Below are positions 11,801 through 26,800 of a stretch of DNA of 64,000 bases, in pieces. The first letter of the stretch is position 1, and each line of letters begins with the position of its first letter. Below the pieces are notes generated by a model. That model saw only the letters and a list, made by a program, of their open reading frames with translations. It did not search any database and was not told the DNA's origin. Source of the stretch: Onchocerca volvulus (Eukaryota; Nematoda; Chromadorea; Rhabditida; Onchocercidae); contig HG738140.1 of NCBI GenBank assembly GCA_000499405.2, forward strand, positions 6,085,386-6,149,385, in the 5' to 3' direction. The translations under genes were made by a program, and so were the position numbers.

Positions 11801-14367
11801 TTATTATAACTTGCTTTTGCCTTTTCATTTATTCGCCTTGAAATTCCATCAATTTTTTCATTTCTTTAATTTTGCATTTGCAGAATAGTTTAGTTTTTAC
11901 ATTTGATAACTTTGTGTACCAAAAGTTATGTTTGAAGATTTTTTTGGAGATTAATTGTTCCTAAAAAGTTTGAAATTCCTAAAAGGTTATGTCAAAAATT
12001 CAATTGTCAATCAATGTAAATGAAATGGAGGTTCTCTTAATTAAAAAAGATTTGTTTGAAACTATGAGAAAACTTGTTTATTACTATTGTTCATTTTGAT
12101 ATTTGAAATAAGAGTAAAAAGATGAACCTAGAAGTCTGTAAACAATTATGTTTTGTTATAGAATTTGGCTAACTTTCGAAAAAGTTATCAAAAATTTCGA
12201 AAATTCATATTTTGAAAAAATATAGACATGAGTAAAAAAAATATAAAAATAAGTGAAAAAAATAAACATAAGTAAATAGTTATTTTTTAAAATTGACAAT
12301 TTACTTGTTCTTGTAGTTTTAATTTTTTGCTGTAAATTAAAATCGCATTTTATTTCTCGCAGAATTAAAGTGTAGTAATTACCACGTTATAATTTCAAAC
12401 AAATTTTGAGCTGAAATTCGAAATTTGCATCTTATATTCATAGCAATATGAAAGAAATTTGGAAATGAAGAATTTTTCAAATTTTAATGATATGCAAATT
12501 TATAAACATAAAATGAATTTTAGTCATACATAAAAACCTATTTAAGTTGACTATTTATTGATATCTATATTTTTTAAAATTAATTACTTGTGTTATTTTT
12601 TTTAAATTGATCATTTTCCTACGTTTATGTTTTTTTAAATTAATTAGTCGCTCATGTTTATGTTTTTTAAGATTAATTTTTCACTTAAAGTTCAACCTTA
12701 AGTTCGATCTTAAGCTTAATTCAATTTAAATTTAATTTTTATAGTTCAATAGGTTAAGTTTCTCCCTCTTCTAATTCATTTTAATTCTCCAAATCTATTA
12801 TCATTATTATCAGCTTCATTTAGTTTGTCGGACTTTACACTGACCAGACGAAAAGCTATTTCTGTCTTAGAACAGTTGTGGCTATCGCATAACATAAATA
12901 ACTTTGTAATGCATAGAAATGTCACCATTTTATTGATTATATTTACATTGCTTTCGATTGTTGTCATTTTCAAATTGCCACCGAATGATTTTTGTTTCTA
13001 ATCTTTACGGATTGAGATAATTTGAATCTTAAAATAACTTATTTTAAATTATTTTATTCCATTTCTTATTTTTATTTCACTTCTTGCTTTTTTTTCATTT
13101 CCCAGTATCATAGCAAATTATCATTGATATATATATATATATTTTTTTTTTGAAATTAAATGTTTGCTTAAATTTATTTGGTTAGCTTCTTTGATCGAAT
13201 TTGGATTAATTTCAGCGTATATTGTACAATACTGCATCAGAGTAACTAATCAAGAATTACTTTTCGAAAAAATTAAACTATTTTTTTGAAATTTCTGTTT
13301 TGCTCCATATATATGACTTATCAAAAATAAGTTTTCGTGAAAATTTTGTTTTTTTTTTCTTTTTTTTTCTATTTACGCAATATATAAGTGGTAGAAGACA
13401 TATTTGGTGCAAGTATAAAGTCAAAAAATGATAAAGTAAAAAGCTTCCAACATATTTTTTTATTTTTCATGATATTTCTCGTTGTTAAACCTTGTTTCTA
13501 TTCAAAAAAATCATCATATTATCATTAATTAAGTCAAAAATACAATGAAAACAATTCTTCGAGTATTTTTAAATTTTCCAGAAAAAAAATAAATAAATAA
13601 ATCATTTCTTTGTCATTGTTAAAAATGGTATTTAAAAAAATGTCATATAATTCAAGAAAAAAGAAAAAGAAAAAAGCATTTTAAAAAAATGATTTTTTTC
13701 GGAAAGCATTCAAGAGAGCGATATTCGTATCATTTGCTGACTAGTTTCTGTTCGATTCATTTTCAATTTTTATCAAAAATCTATTATGTTCGATTAAAAT
13801 TATAATATCACATAACAATTTTTGAAAATTTTTAGAAATTTCCATGGGTATTTTATTTTTCTCTTGAAATTTTGGTTGGAAAAATACGCCATCGATTTTA
13901 ATTTCACAAATGATTGCATATTTTTACTTATTTGTTGTATTATTTGTATGAGCTTGCGCTTGATATAAATAAACATGATATTGAAATGATTATTCTATTG
14001 CAAAAAAAGTTCGCGAAAGATTGAACTGAAAAAGAATTGAACTAGGCAGATGATTCAATAATAATTTCACGTTATCACATTCGTTCGTTATCACATTGAT
14101 AACCGAGTGATCTTTCTGACAACTTACTTTAGTATATTTCGTTCGATTAAATTTACCAAATTTGATTGAATTTTTGATTAAATCTAATTTTACCATATAT
14201 TAATTGTTTCTTTTTTGGTCATCATGGATATCACAAAATCAAATTTAGGGATTGGATAGATATTAATGATTCAATGGATTTCAAGTGGTAATTAACCTGC
14301 TGCTAAAACCGAATCAAATATTTGCGAGAAATTTTGCAAAAATTTTACCAGAACAGAATCACTGCTT
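5888..14367. other. Long AT-rich intergenic region upstream of vab-19
   Basis: About 8.5 kb without a supportable gene. It is dominated by A/T runs, short TA microsatellites (near 8138 and 13126) and decayed local repeats: a degenerate direct repeat at 8732-8999 and inverted similarity between about 12180-12290 and 12545-12690. One minus-strand frame at 12776-12967 has slightly more balanced composition but no clear splice partners. The distal part presumably contains vab-19 regulatory sequence, although no motif is identified. Confidence 0.5.
8732..8999. repeat. Degenerate tandem duplication, about 135 bp x 2
   Basis: Copy 1 (8732-8866) and copy 2 (8867-8999) share, in the same order, GGAATCTTT, ATTATCAC, a TTTAGCAA block, and TAATTATCAATCATCT near the end. 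The copies have diverged by many substitutions and small indels. Confidence 0.6.
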
Positions 14368-14791
14368 ATGGCTGCAGCGAAGGTAAATGGTCACGTCGAA
14401 GAAATGTCAACGACGTCAACTTCGAAGTGTAATTGCTGTCCGTATGGATTTCACATAGATCTTGGATTTGTTGATTTCGTGGAGAATATTGTAAATAAAA
14501 CTAGCATTGGAATGGCTACGGTACATTATTTGATTCACATTTGAACAAAATTTCCCATTGATTATCTAAATTTACGTTCATTCAAGCATCAAATCGTAAC
14601 AAGTTTTATTTGCAGTAACTTCAGCGATGTTTTCAAGTTTTCCAAATCTTCTATTATAAAAATGCGTAAAATTAAAAATATTCTTTAGCAAGAAATTTCA
14701 GACGATTACTCTGAAAAAAGAAAATGGAATATAAACTTTCCTAATTTAAAATCAAAACTTGAACGGCATAAGTGAGAATGTTTGTTACTAT

Positions 14792-14838
<47 letters not shown>

Positions 14839-17800
14839 GTGTATTCATTTTGATATTTAGGCTTCCTGTTAAGAAATTGAAGTATATAAAAATAATTTTC
14901 AGTTATAGTTTATTTAATTTGTGTTAAATTAGAGCTAATTTAAATCATTATATAGCTTAAAAGAGCAGGATTTAATATGATTCTGTCTTTATGTTCTCTT
15001 CAATTCTGCTACTTTTTTTGCAATTCATATTCTGAAGTAAAGAAATTCAAGTAAGTGCATCTTTCTTATAGAACGATAGAAGTGAATTGCAAAAAAATTC
15101 ATTGAAGTATATTAATGATCCAAATGATACTACGAATAAATATCATGCAATTCCGAAGACTGAAAAAACTCCGATTAGACCGCTAAATTCTATTTTCAGG
15201 TTAATTTTTAAATACTTTTTTTTTCATGTTTGGTCGATAGAAACTTTTCAAATATCGGAAAACGGTCTGGTGTTTGAGAGCAAACGATCAAATATTAACC
15301 ATATTGTTACATATTTAATTGTTTTATAAGAATACCTATTTTCTTTTCTGCAATATTTTTCAAGGAAATGAGAACAGAATAGAAAATTTTTCAACAAAAA
15401 ATGTTCTTTCTTCTATCTTCATTTTTAACTTTTCCTAAAATATTGTGTTAAAATGAGAGTTTTGAATATATCAAACTATAGAATTCATTTATATTACATG
15501 TAAGTAAAATGCAAAATTTTGGCACAAATTTTATTGTTTTCGATAATTCAACTTAACATGATGTGAAAATTCTCCTCACATTTCATGTTTCATGAAATCA
15601 AAAGACAAAATATTATGAGCCATAAATAACAAATTTCCTAAACTTTTGCTAATACTATTCAGCGAAACATAATTGCATAGATTGATACATTGTTCTGAAT
15701 AATGAAATCTGATAATCAGAATAGAACAATTCATTCATTTCATTTTAACTTTACCGCATGATTTTTTTTTTCTTTTTTCAGTGATTCGATGGAAAATGTT
15801 TTAAGCGACTTTGAAGAAACGTTAAATTTACGGGAAAACAGTTCAGAGTTAGGATCACGAAATGCGTTGAATAATAAGCGAAAAAACATACAATACAATG
15901 GTTATTTTTCAGATTATGGTACAACACAAATTAGCAATCGATCTTTGCCACCAAGGATACGTTAGTTTTTTTTTTTTAATTTTTTAAAATGATAGATTTT
16001 GAGACAGCTTTGATTTTTTTTTTTTTGAAACAATTTTGATAAAATGAGAATTTCAACTTTTATTTCGAAAATGCTGAAATATGGTAATGCATTTTTTCCA
16101 GTACTGCATGTTTATCCCATCTGCTGGGAAAAAATTACTTTTTAATCTATAGTCTCATTATTTTGAGAACTTTTATTAGATCCTTCAACTATGAGAAAAG
16201 TTGAAATGCTCAAGCATCATATTTCCTTTTTTAGACAATCAGTTAAACTATCGATTGATCCAACTATAAATCGATAATTGATATTTCAAAAAACATGATA
16301 AAAAGACTTATATCTCTGATAGTATCTAATTTTGATTTCTATTTATCTATAATCATTTCATTTATGCATTAATATTAAATAGCATACTCTTTCATCATGA
16401 AATCAAGATCAAATTGGTTTTTTGATTTGAAATACTGCAAAATGAGATGATGTCATATCATAATCACTTTTCTGAAAAAAATTGCAGTCTTATTCTTTAA
16501 ATAAGACTCAAAAAGTATTAATTCTTAATCACTTCTTGGTAACTAACGTCAATCTCAGAAACTGGCAAATATTTTGCAAAATCACATTTTTTAAACTTTT
16601 GAAGTGCACTAATAGACTGGAACTGGATTTGTTTCCTGATGATACGTGATGCAAGAATTGTCATAGAACATAAAGAGGGATTTGTTCAAGAAAAAGCAAA
16701 TTACTGATTGTTTTCTTCAAGATTTCGTTTTGTTTCTTACTATTAGTTTTTGATTTTTTTTTGAGATTTGAAAGAGTTTGAAAATGAAATAAAACTTCAG
16801 ACATATGAAGTGTTTTAATAGATTTCTCGAGTTTGAATATAGGACGTAGCATGAGGTTTAAAGTAAATTTTTTCCAGTAGCCAAACATGGGGTTTAAAGT
16901 TAAGTTGCATTTTTTATAAAAAAGAACTTAATAAGCAAGCTTGAGCATCTGCATCATGTAAATGCACAAAATGGTTTTTTTTTCAAACTTTAAAAAAGAT
17001 TGAAAATATAAATCATCTCTAAAAAATAGTATAACAAGAAGATCTTAAACCAAAGAATTCTTTTTGCTAAATAAAAATTCGTTTTCATTAATCCATTTTC
17101 TCCTAGCTCTAAAATTTGTCCAAATAATAAGTGAAATTTTGAAAAATTCAAAGAATTCAAGACAAAGCAGTGAACTTCTGATGAAAATAACAGAAAAATG
17201 CTAGAGAATGAAAAATATTAATCATTCAAAAAATCCAGTTATTCCTCTATATGCTTATGCATAGCGATAAAATGAGATATACGTGAATGCTTGCAATAAA
17301 GCATGGTCCATTCTCTCGCTCAAAATATAATTTACGAAAATGTTTCGCGATTGTATAGAAGGAGGAAATTCTGAAATTGAATGGATTAATATCACATGAA
17401 TAATCGATACATTGAGAATAATTGAAAGCTTTGAATAAAAAATCAACATTCCGCAATTTTAGAAAATGTTACAATTTTCAGCAGGATTTTCAGCAGGATC
17501 AGCATCATATGGAGAGTTGAAACGAAAACCCAACAGTCGATCACAAACATACATAAATTCAAACTATGGTTTGTCTCTGATTTAAATAATTTAATTTTGA
17601 ATCCAATTAAAAATTCAAATTTCAATCTGATTTATGCATTCTAATTAATGCTAAGTTTTTATCATAGCTTCCATAGTATGATGTACTGTTTAGCTATAAA
17701 GTTATATTCAAAAAAAGAAAGGCTTGAATTAATGATTGCCATTTTTGAATAATTGTGCCAAATGATTTTTGCAGATGTAGCTTCATCATCAAAAAAGCCG

Positions 17801-20800
17801 CTATTTGCGCCTGCAGTACAAAAACATGGTAACTTATGTTTTTCCAAGCTTTATTAATTAATCTGATATGTATTATATAATTTCAACTTTATCAATTAAC
17901 TGTTTTTTCAAATACAATAAGAAAAACCACTTCATGGTTTTTTTATGGTGGAAATTGATGTAGATCAAGTTAAGGTTTTGATAAATTCCATGCAAATCCT
18001 AAGATATTGGGAAAGTTTTTTTTTTTCAATATCTGCAGTTATTATTAAGGCTTTCAATAGCATCAATATTGAAAAAATCTAAAAAATATACAGCATTTTT
18101 ATAAATATTTTGACAGGAAGATAATTGAAAGAGATGAATGGTAGATTTTTTTCTAATAGAAATAATTGTATTGTTTTACTAGAGATCAAGGTTACTACAA
18201 GATCAAATCATTTCAGTAACAATAATTTGTTCGCAAATTTAGCTTGCTACTTTTCATTCGCAAATGATTTCATTTTTACTTGCCATATTTAGAAATGAAT
18301 ATATTCAATTAAACAATCATAATCGTCATATTTGATTTGTTCCTATATTCCTCTCCAAAATTTCAAATTAGTTTGGATGTTCAAATTTAAGCATATTTTT
18401 TTTAAATCCATACTTTCATTTATACAACTTTACTTTTTTTAATAAATTGAAGCTTGAAAAAAGAGCAAGAAATGCAAACTTGTCTAGTATCATCTACTAA
18501 TGTCTGATGATAATATAATTTGAGACAATAAGAAATTCTTTCCATTGGTGATAATGAATATGGCATTCAGTAAAATAGCCATTAACATTGGTTTAAAAAT
18601 AGTGCTTTTTCAACATTTCTAAAATGCATCTTTTTTATTCTCATTCTCATAAAAATGTTCGAAGAATAAATTTCGTTTTTAAATGAAACAAAAAAAAAAA
18701 GTGAACAACAATAGTGTGGTAGCACTGTCCTTTTATGTTTCAAAATTACATCATTTATTTTGATAGAAGTATTCAGTTTATTATCTCTGCATTTTTCAAA
18801 TCATTTCTTCTGTAAAATACAAAGAATTTCAATAGGATATCATACTGCTTTGGGAAGAACGATGTCAGAAATCAAATCGAAGCATCAGAATGATGAATTC
18901 AATGATGATTATCGAAAAAGCTTATTTCCAGCAAACAATTCTCAAGTATTCACGGTAAACGATTCTCGAGTACAGAATGTTAGAAATGCTAGAAATCAAA
19001 GTCACGACATCGAATTATTTCAAGAAGTTTCTTTCTCTTAATAATCTTGTTGTAATTTGAAATTAATGCTGGGAGCAAGAATACTTTCAAGATTAATTGT
19101 TTTGTTTGCAGTACGATCAAGTTCTTAAAAAGGAGTGACAAAATAAATATTAAGAATTTATTCGTTGTTCTCTCGTTGTTGCAACTATGCTAATCATTGG
19201 ATTTAAGAAAAGTTTTCATTTTTTAGCAAAAAAATTTTTTTTTGATTTTGAAACTTAAATATAATTTTCGTTTTCTCTTATTATTTTTTTTCTTTCTTTT
19301 TTTTTCATTGGTCTTAAGCATTTCATTGTATCATTCGTTTTTTTTTTTTTCTCGCAGTCGGAATATAATCGTTCATCATACGAACAAGGTAGAACTCATT
19401 CTTTGGGAAGAAGAACTCCGGAAATGCCAAGTCGACGTATGTTCACTCTCGTTTCATCACAAAATCAGTATTCGAGTGATACAGAATCGATAAATCAACC
19501 TCTATGGAGGAAAAATTCATCGAGAGAACGATCATCAAATGCTGTAGACGTAGACGGATTCACAAGTATGAGACGTCGAAAAATAGATGATAATACCTTC
19601 AGAATGGACTCTAAATCGATTCCGGTTTCACCTACACCTTATTCAAAAAATTTTTCATTATTCTCAGTAAGCTTAGTTATCAAGTCTTTTTTCTTTTTTT
19701 TTTTTTTTTTTTTTTTGGATATAGAAGTAAAGTTTTTTTTTTTTCGTTTTTGATTTATAAGTGGTCATTACATTTTCACATGAAAAATGATGAAAATAAA
19801 GCTTCGTCAGCAATTAATTATGATAATATATTGCTAGAAATTTATGTTTTTCCTACTTGGACAATTTACTTCGGGAAATCAGTTCAAGTTCACGTTCAAA
19901 TTTCACCAATTATTCTTCTCGAAAATCCACAATACTTATTTGATCAACTGTTTTTAAGAAAAAAATTTCGAATCTTATTAATGTTTTCAAAGTTTATTAA
20001 TCCATTCGTAATTGCAGGAACGATTAAGACACGATCGTAGTTCATCATCTTATTCCTCATTAAATTCACCATCTCATTTGTCATTAAATTTTTCAACAAC
20101 CGAAAAATATTCAACCCCAAAGAATTTGAGTGATGTTAAAGCAGCCATGAAAACGTACACGGGAAATATTTCAAATGGGTAAATTTATTTTCATATAACA
20201 AGTAATAAAAGTGCGTAGGTAATTCAAATATAACAAAAAAGTTTGTAAATAAATTGATAATTATTTATATTATTTATTTATTTCTTTGAAAAATCGCTAT
20301 ACCTTATTTCTGCCCATCATTATTTGAACTTTCAATCGCATATAATTGGAAAATAATTGAAATTAAATAGATTTTTGCTTGAATTGAGATGTTTATTGAT
20401 AAGTTTATCAAACTGCAAAATTACGTGCATCTGAATTATTTATTGTGTTATTTCGCATTTTTTGCTTGGTCACACGAGATCTATCCCAAAGACAGAAAAA
20501 TATTCAGTTCTTACTTGAGATTTAAACAAAGCAAAAAATTTTGAGTTCGAACTAAATCTTTTGTTTCAGTAGCAAAAAATATTAATTTTTTTCATTTTAC
20601 CCTTTTTTTTTACGGGATATTTCAGGCATTGTAAAGGATAAAGAAAAGTTTTTTGCAGTGTTCTCGAAAATGACTTTATGCAATTAACAAATGATGATAC
20701 ATTGGCGGTAGGTTCAAAAGTTTCCAACAATGATGTCAGTGTCAACGGACTATGCTTTCAGTGCTACAACCTTCAAAAACAGCTGTCTGATTTATCATAC

Positions 20801-23800
20801 AGGTCGTTTACATTTGTGTACATCAATCCTTTTTGTAATATTTTTTTAATTTTTTTTTTTGCTAAAGTTTAATTTTGGCTAGAAGTGACAACTTTTTCTT
20901 AAGCGCATTTTTTATATTCTTTCATTAATTTGGGTTGAATTTTGCAACATTGATTATTTAAGAAATAATTTTGAAATTTTATAAATAATTAACGAAAAAT
21001 TTAATAGATAAATAAGTGAGTCTTTTTGAGAAAAGAATATACTTTGAGCAGCTCTTCTCAAGTTGCTCAAAAGATTGTTGTGAAATTGCTGTAATAATAT
21101 TAGTTTGGATAGATTAAGCACTTTCTAAAAGATTTAATTGAGTTAATTGATTGTTATATATTTTATTGACTTAATTATATATTATAAATACCATATTATA
21201 CATTACATATTAGTTATTTGTTATGTACTACTATACATTAAAAATTGAATTTCTAAGTCAATGAATCAAATTCATTTAAATTAAAAATTAAGATTGAAGC
21301 AAGCCACAGAAGAAATTAAAAATCGAACAGCTAAAGAAGAGTTAACGAAGAAGGCAGGAGACATAGTTGGTGTTGAAAAAAGTGTTGCAAATTCATTTGA
21401 AATGCTTGATGATGCGGTTAATGTGAAGAACAAAGATGCTGCCAGTGATGCTTCGATTATCAAAGTTGAAAATAAGGTTGTCGATTTTAACTAATGAAAT
21501 TTTCATTTTCTTCTTCGTTAAATTCTCTACAGCAATTTGTTTTGTTTATATCATCTCATTTATCATTTCAGAAATTTATGGCAAATAATATTTCCTGTTC
21601 ATATTTCATCATGCATTCTCTTAGACAAGCGATATTCTTTTTAAAATTTACTAATATCACCAGTTTAGTGATAAGCAGATGATTGTATTCCTTATAATGC
21701 TGATTATTACTACTATTTATTGCCATTCTTTTTTTAAAAAATTTAATATATTCGAAAGGCGAGGAAATTCTTGTATTTTATTTATTCAATTTATTAAATT
21801 ATTTACTTATCGATTTCTATGTTTACTCGATATAAGTGATGTGAAATTGACATAGCACAAACATTTATTTCTCTTGTCTCTTATATGAAAAATTCCAAAA
21901 ATCAATAAGATTCCAGAAATTTAGAACTGATAAGAAAATCATAATTTGTAGGGAATAGGTGTATCGCTGGAGGATGGAATCGAAATGCATTGGTGTAACA
22001 ATGCTGCCTGCTCGCCTATTCCAGGACCGGATCAGCATTCAATTGGAGTTGCAACCGATAAATTACTGGTTTCTTCTCTTTCACTAGATGCTGCAACCGA
22101 TTCACCAAATCAGGAATTAACGACTATTAGGTCAGTACGTCATTTTGAATGTGGTACTGAACCAGTAATCACTAGAGGTAAGTTGAAATACTTTTAAATA
22201 TGCAAATTTGTCAAACTTTAAAATTTAATTTCTTCAGGATTTTCCATCAGCTGTCATTTAATACATTCATTTTGAATAATAATGCTTAAAATATATCATC
22301 TGTAAAGAACAAGAATAATAATAAAAAAAAGAAGAGTAATAAATATATCTAAATACTGGGAAAAGATCCAAGAATAGGTTTAGTTATATTCGAATTTTTT
22401 GAACTTTAAAAATGAGATTCATAATTTCAACATTAATGCAAAAGATCTATTTCTATAGTAACATTGTTGGATTTTTTAAATATCATACATTTGAACTCAT
22501 TTTTGTTCGAATAGATCATGGTTGTGGGAGTGACATGTTTGCTATGATGTGTGATTTTTCGAGTATGACAGATGCTGTTGAGTTGGTTGACTCAGGAACT
22601 GGATGTAAACAAATTATTTCTCTGCTTAAAGATTCGTCTTCGATGACTGCTCCAATTACATCCAGTTCATGTCACATTCAAACTGAACATATCAAAACGA
22701 GGTAATTCATTTTTCAATTATTTGCCACATTTGAGTATAATTTTTGATTACATTTTGCTAGACTTTATGTTTTGTTTCTTTTTCTAATATGCTATATGTT
22801 ACAAGCGACTATTAGAGAATAACCACGTAAACTGATCAATGTGTTATTCTTTCCTTTGTCGCTTGCGGAGAAGCATATTGCTCCGCTGAATTGTTGGATT
22901 GTTACTACTGCTGTGGCGCTTTGAAAAATATGGCTCAGTAAAATAATTTCTTAATTTCTTTTACATTTGAATGTCATATTCTAGAAATGAAACTTCTATT
23001 AGTTAAGTTGAACCAAATTATTTAAAATTCTTAGAATTTGAACAAAATTTGAAGCGTTTAAAATAATCATATTATAATTATAGTAATATGAAATGGCAAT
23101 TTTACTTTTTGATTGATTTACATGAATATCATATTCTAAATGATTGATTTACATGAATATCCTATTCTAAATATCTCATTTAATAATTTAGAATTTTGCA
23201 GAACGATAAGTGTTTCTACATCGCCGATATATTTATTAAGTCGTACTGCTGATGCAGCGCGGATAATTCGAAAAGATTCTTCTGCAATTTGCGATGAATT
23301 AATGGCACATGATGTTCTGGATTCTACCACGGCAATGGATGTCGATTTCAACGACAGAAAGGAAATAGGAGAAAAAATATGTTGCAATACTGTTGCACTA
23401 CAAACAGATTTTGGTTTGTTTTCATTTATTTCTTGTAATTCAAATACGCAGTTTGCAATCGATAAAATTACACTTTTAAACAAGTAATATCATTAATCCG
23501 ATTTGTTCGCATTAAAAACAATGAATAATTATTAAAAATACGAAAAGGAAAAATAGTATTTTTGCTAATACTATTTCAATATATATTACTATCTCATTAT
23601 GTAATTACTTATCGATTTGAATAAGTTTTGAATTATTCATCAGCTCAAGAAGTTAAGGAGTATTATCAAAAGTATGAATACAGAAAGTAGATAATACCGA
23701 AAATTCAAAGAAATTATTAATAGCGATAGCTTATTATTTAATTAATTGATGATCCACAAATAAGAGATCAAAGATGATGCATCATTGTAGAACCGGAGCA

Positions 23801-26800
23801 AAGTGAGCCGCGAATAATTAATGATACGGAAATAGCAGAATCGCTCTGGTTAATTCCATCTAGAAATCGAAAAGATGTAGCAGTAAGTACTGAGGATGAT
23901 GTGATCGAAGAACTTGAAATAGCTTCAGCACCTGATAATAACAAATTACAAAGCGAAGTGATGCCAGATAGTGATGATGATGATACGGTACAGCTCTTTT
24001 TCAATATTCATTTAAATTCTTAGGATACCATGAATCTTATAAAGAATTCATATTTCGCATTTATTTTGGCATAGCTTAATTATGCGAAAAAAACTTTTTC
24101 TTTTCATAGAAATTGCAATCTTTAAAATTCATTGTACTATAATGCACTAAATGATTAATCATTTGGTTATTAAAGATTTGTGTCGTAGAAGAAGCTTTAT
24201 CCGATCCAGAAGATGTCGATTTCGAAAGTTGGAAGTCTGCGGAACAGTTATCGTCGAAGCGACCTATCGCAAACAATTCAGACGTTAGCTCAAAGGTCAC
24301 AGAACTTAAAGCACCTCGAACATTGGGTCATGCCCGTGCAGCTATAGTTAAAAAAATGCTAACTGAAAAATCGCAGCCATTAAGTTTCATTCGTGGCATA
24401 GCAACATCTAAATCTTGGCGGTCCGCCAGTAAAAAAGGCGATTCGTTGCAATATATCGTCGATCAGCATAAAATACAAGTAAATTCAATCTCTTTAGAGT
24501 TGATATTTAACATTTGACTAAGTAAAATTTAATTAGATTAAGCAACTTTCTTGAAAATTTTTAAAATAAATTCATTTATTCATCATATATTATTTACAGT
24601 TTTTTAGTGAAAAAAAATAAATCATCAAATTAACGAAAAAAAGTTAGATGAATATTGCTTTGAATTTGAAATACATTTAGCGCTTTTCGGATTTTCCCTC
24701 AGTATTTTTTATTTTTAATATCTATTGATTTTTTTGAAAATATTTGTATAATTTAATTTAGAATAAAATTAAACTTGTTGTTTGCTCTTCAATCCCACCA
24801 ATACATATAATCTGATTTGTCAATTTGAATGAAAGGGCTTTGACAGTCAACAAATAATTCTTAGAAAGATGGCAAAGAGAAAAGAAAAATGCGTTAACAA
24901 AAAAATTTTTTCATTATTTTGCAGCATTTTTGTAAAATCATTCGCAATAAAATATGCTTCAGAGGAATTCAACTCGTTCAATACCTCAAACAACAAAGGG
25001 TGAATTGAAAGAAAAAGTTAATCTTAAGAAAGACGTTGGGCCAGCACCACAAATGCCATTTTCGAAAGTTCCGGAACCGATCCCAGCTCGAATACCACGA
25101 CCGAAAATTAGCAAATATATTCCTGGGGAAACTGTACCACAATCACCTGATGAAGTTTGTTCTTGCTTTTCATTTTTTAATCAAAATTTAAATTTGACTT
25201 CTTTATCAATAAATTAGTGTTGAAAAATGTTTAAAAAAAGAAAAAAAAGAATTCAATTGTTTGTATGTTAACTTTTTGAAGGTTCAACGATCACACATTT
25301 TCACGAATTTAGGAAGCTGAAATAGCCGATCGATTAACTCCGTTACGCTCGGAGATGCGTACGTTACGAAGGTATTCCAACGGACGACCAGTGACGTTTT
25401 CCCGATCAACGCAACCCTTGAAAAATTCACCAGCAAAAATATCTTTTCCAATCTATGACAAAACTAACGATCCAATTGATTTTGAAGATAGGTAAAATTT
25501 CATATATAATGTAGAAATTGAACAGGAAATAGATTCAAAAAATTTTTAATCTGAATCAGAAATTTAAAGTTTGATCCTGCTAAGCATGCTGAATTAAAAT
25601 ATAACTTGTCATGAAATTAAAAATTGAATTAGCAATATTTTTGCAGCACGAGTTCATCTTCCGATTCGGAAGGTTCATATGATACGAACGAAGCAGGTAC
25701 TGCTGCGCAATTTGAATTAACGCCACAGCTTAGCGAAGCGATCGAAATTCTCAAAAAACACTTCCAAAAATCGGATTCAGTTGAATCTGACTTGCTGGTA
25801 ATTGAAATAGAATTATTGCAGTTTTTTTCTTTTTCAGATCTAAAAAGTCTTTATTCAACTTCTCTGTTCTATTTCTCTTTTAAATGCTAGTTTTAATTAC
25901 TCATCAAAAATTAAAAATTTGATTCATTCAAGGATTGGGCAACGAAGCATGCCAAACATGAATGGTTGAAAACGGCAGCAAGGAAAGCATCATCAGCGAT
26001 CCAAGTAGAAGGCTTCATCGACTTCTTAGAGGCAGCATCAGATGCTGTTCTTAAATTCGTCGTCAATTTGACCGATCCTAATGTTAGACCTTTTTTTTTT
26101 TTCTTCGAAATTCTTAATGTAAAGAGAGAAAGAGAAAATTGGGAAGGAACGAAAAAAAAAAAAAAACTTTTCTGGGATTCAGATAATGATAATTTAGATT
26201 AGTATTGCATAATTGTTTTAATTAGAAATTTCGTTTAAAAGTTTCATATTCAGGTTGCGATTGAATTTCAAAATTTAACAAATCTAAGATTTTTTCCAGG
26301 AAAATACTGCTCTTCATTATGCAATATCTCATGGTAATTTTAACGTTGTTAGTGTCCTATTGGATTCGCGAGTATGCAATTTGAATCGTGCGAATAAGGT
26401 CAATTGATAAACTTGAATGAAAATTTCCAGTTTATATTATCAGTAAACAGTAATGATTTGAAATTTGATGGATTAAACTCAATAATTTGAAATATTCATG
26501 AATTTCATTAAATTTAAATTAGCAAGTAATTATTGAAATGAAATATTTAGGCCGGATATACAGCGGTAATGCTTGCATCGCTTTGTGACGCATCCGATGA
26601 AGTTGAAGCTGCCGTTATTCGTCGATTGTTTCAATTAGGTGATGTCAATGCTCAAGCTGACAAGGTTTATATATTTTTTTAAATTATTCAAAATTTCTTG
26701 ATATTATTTCCTTCGATATTTGTTATTTATAAGCAATTTATTTTTTGACTGCAAGAAAAGTAAAATAAAATAAACAAAATATCAGAATAAATCCTTAAGA

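Noticed and set aside
19112..19138. Short segment after TTTGCAG in vab-19 intron 6 encoding eight codons and a stop
   Set aside because: Could be an alternative last exon, but it is too short to support, and the main path to exon 7 is in frame.
23136..23483. Minus-strand frame of 115 codons
   Set aside because: Antisense shadow of vab-19 exon 13.
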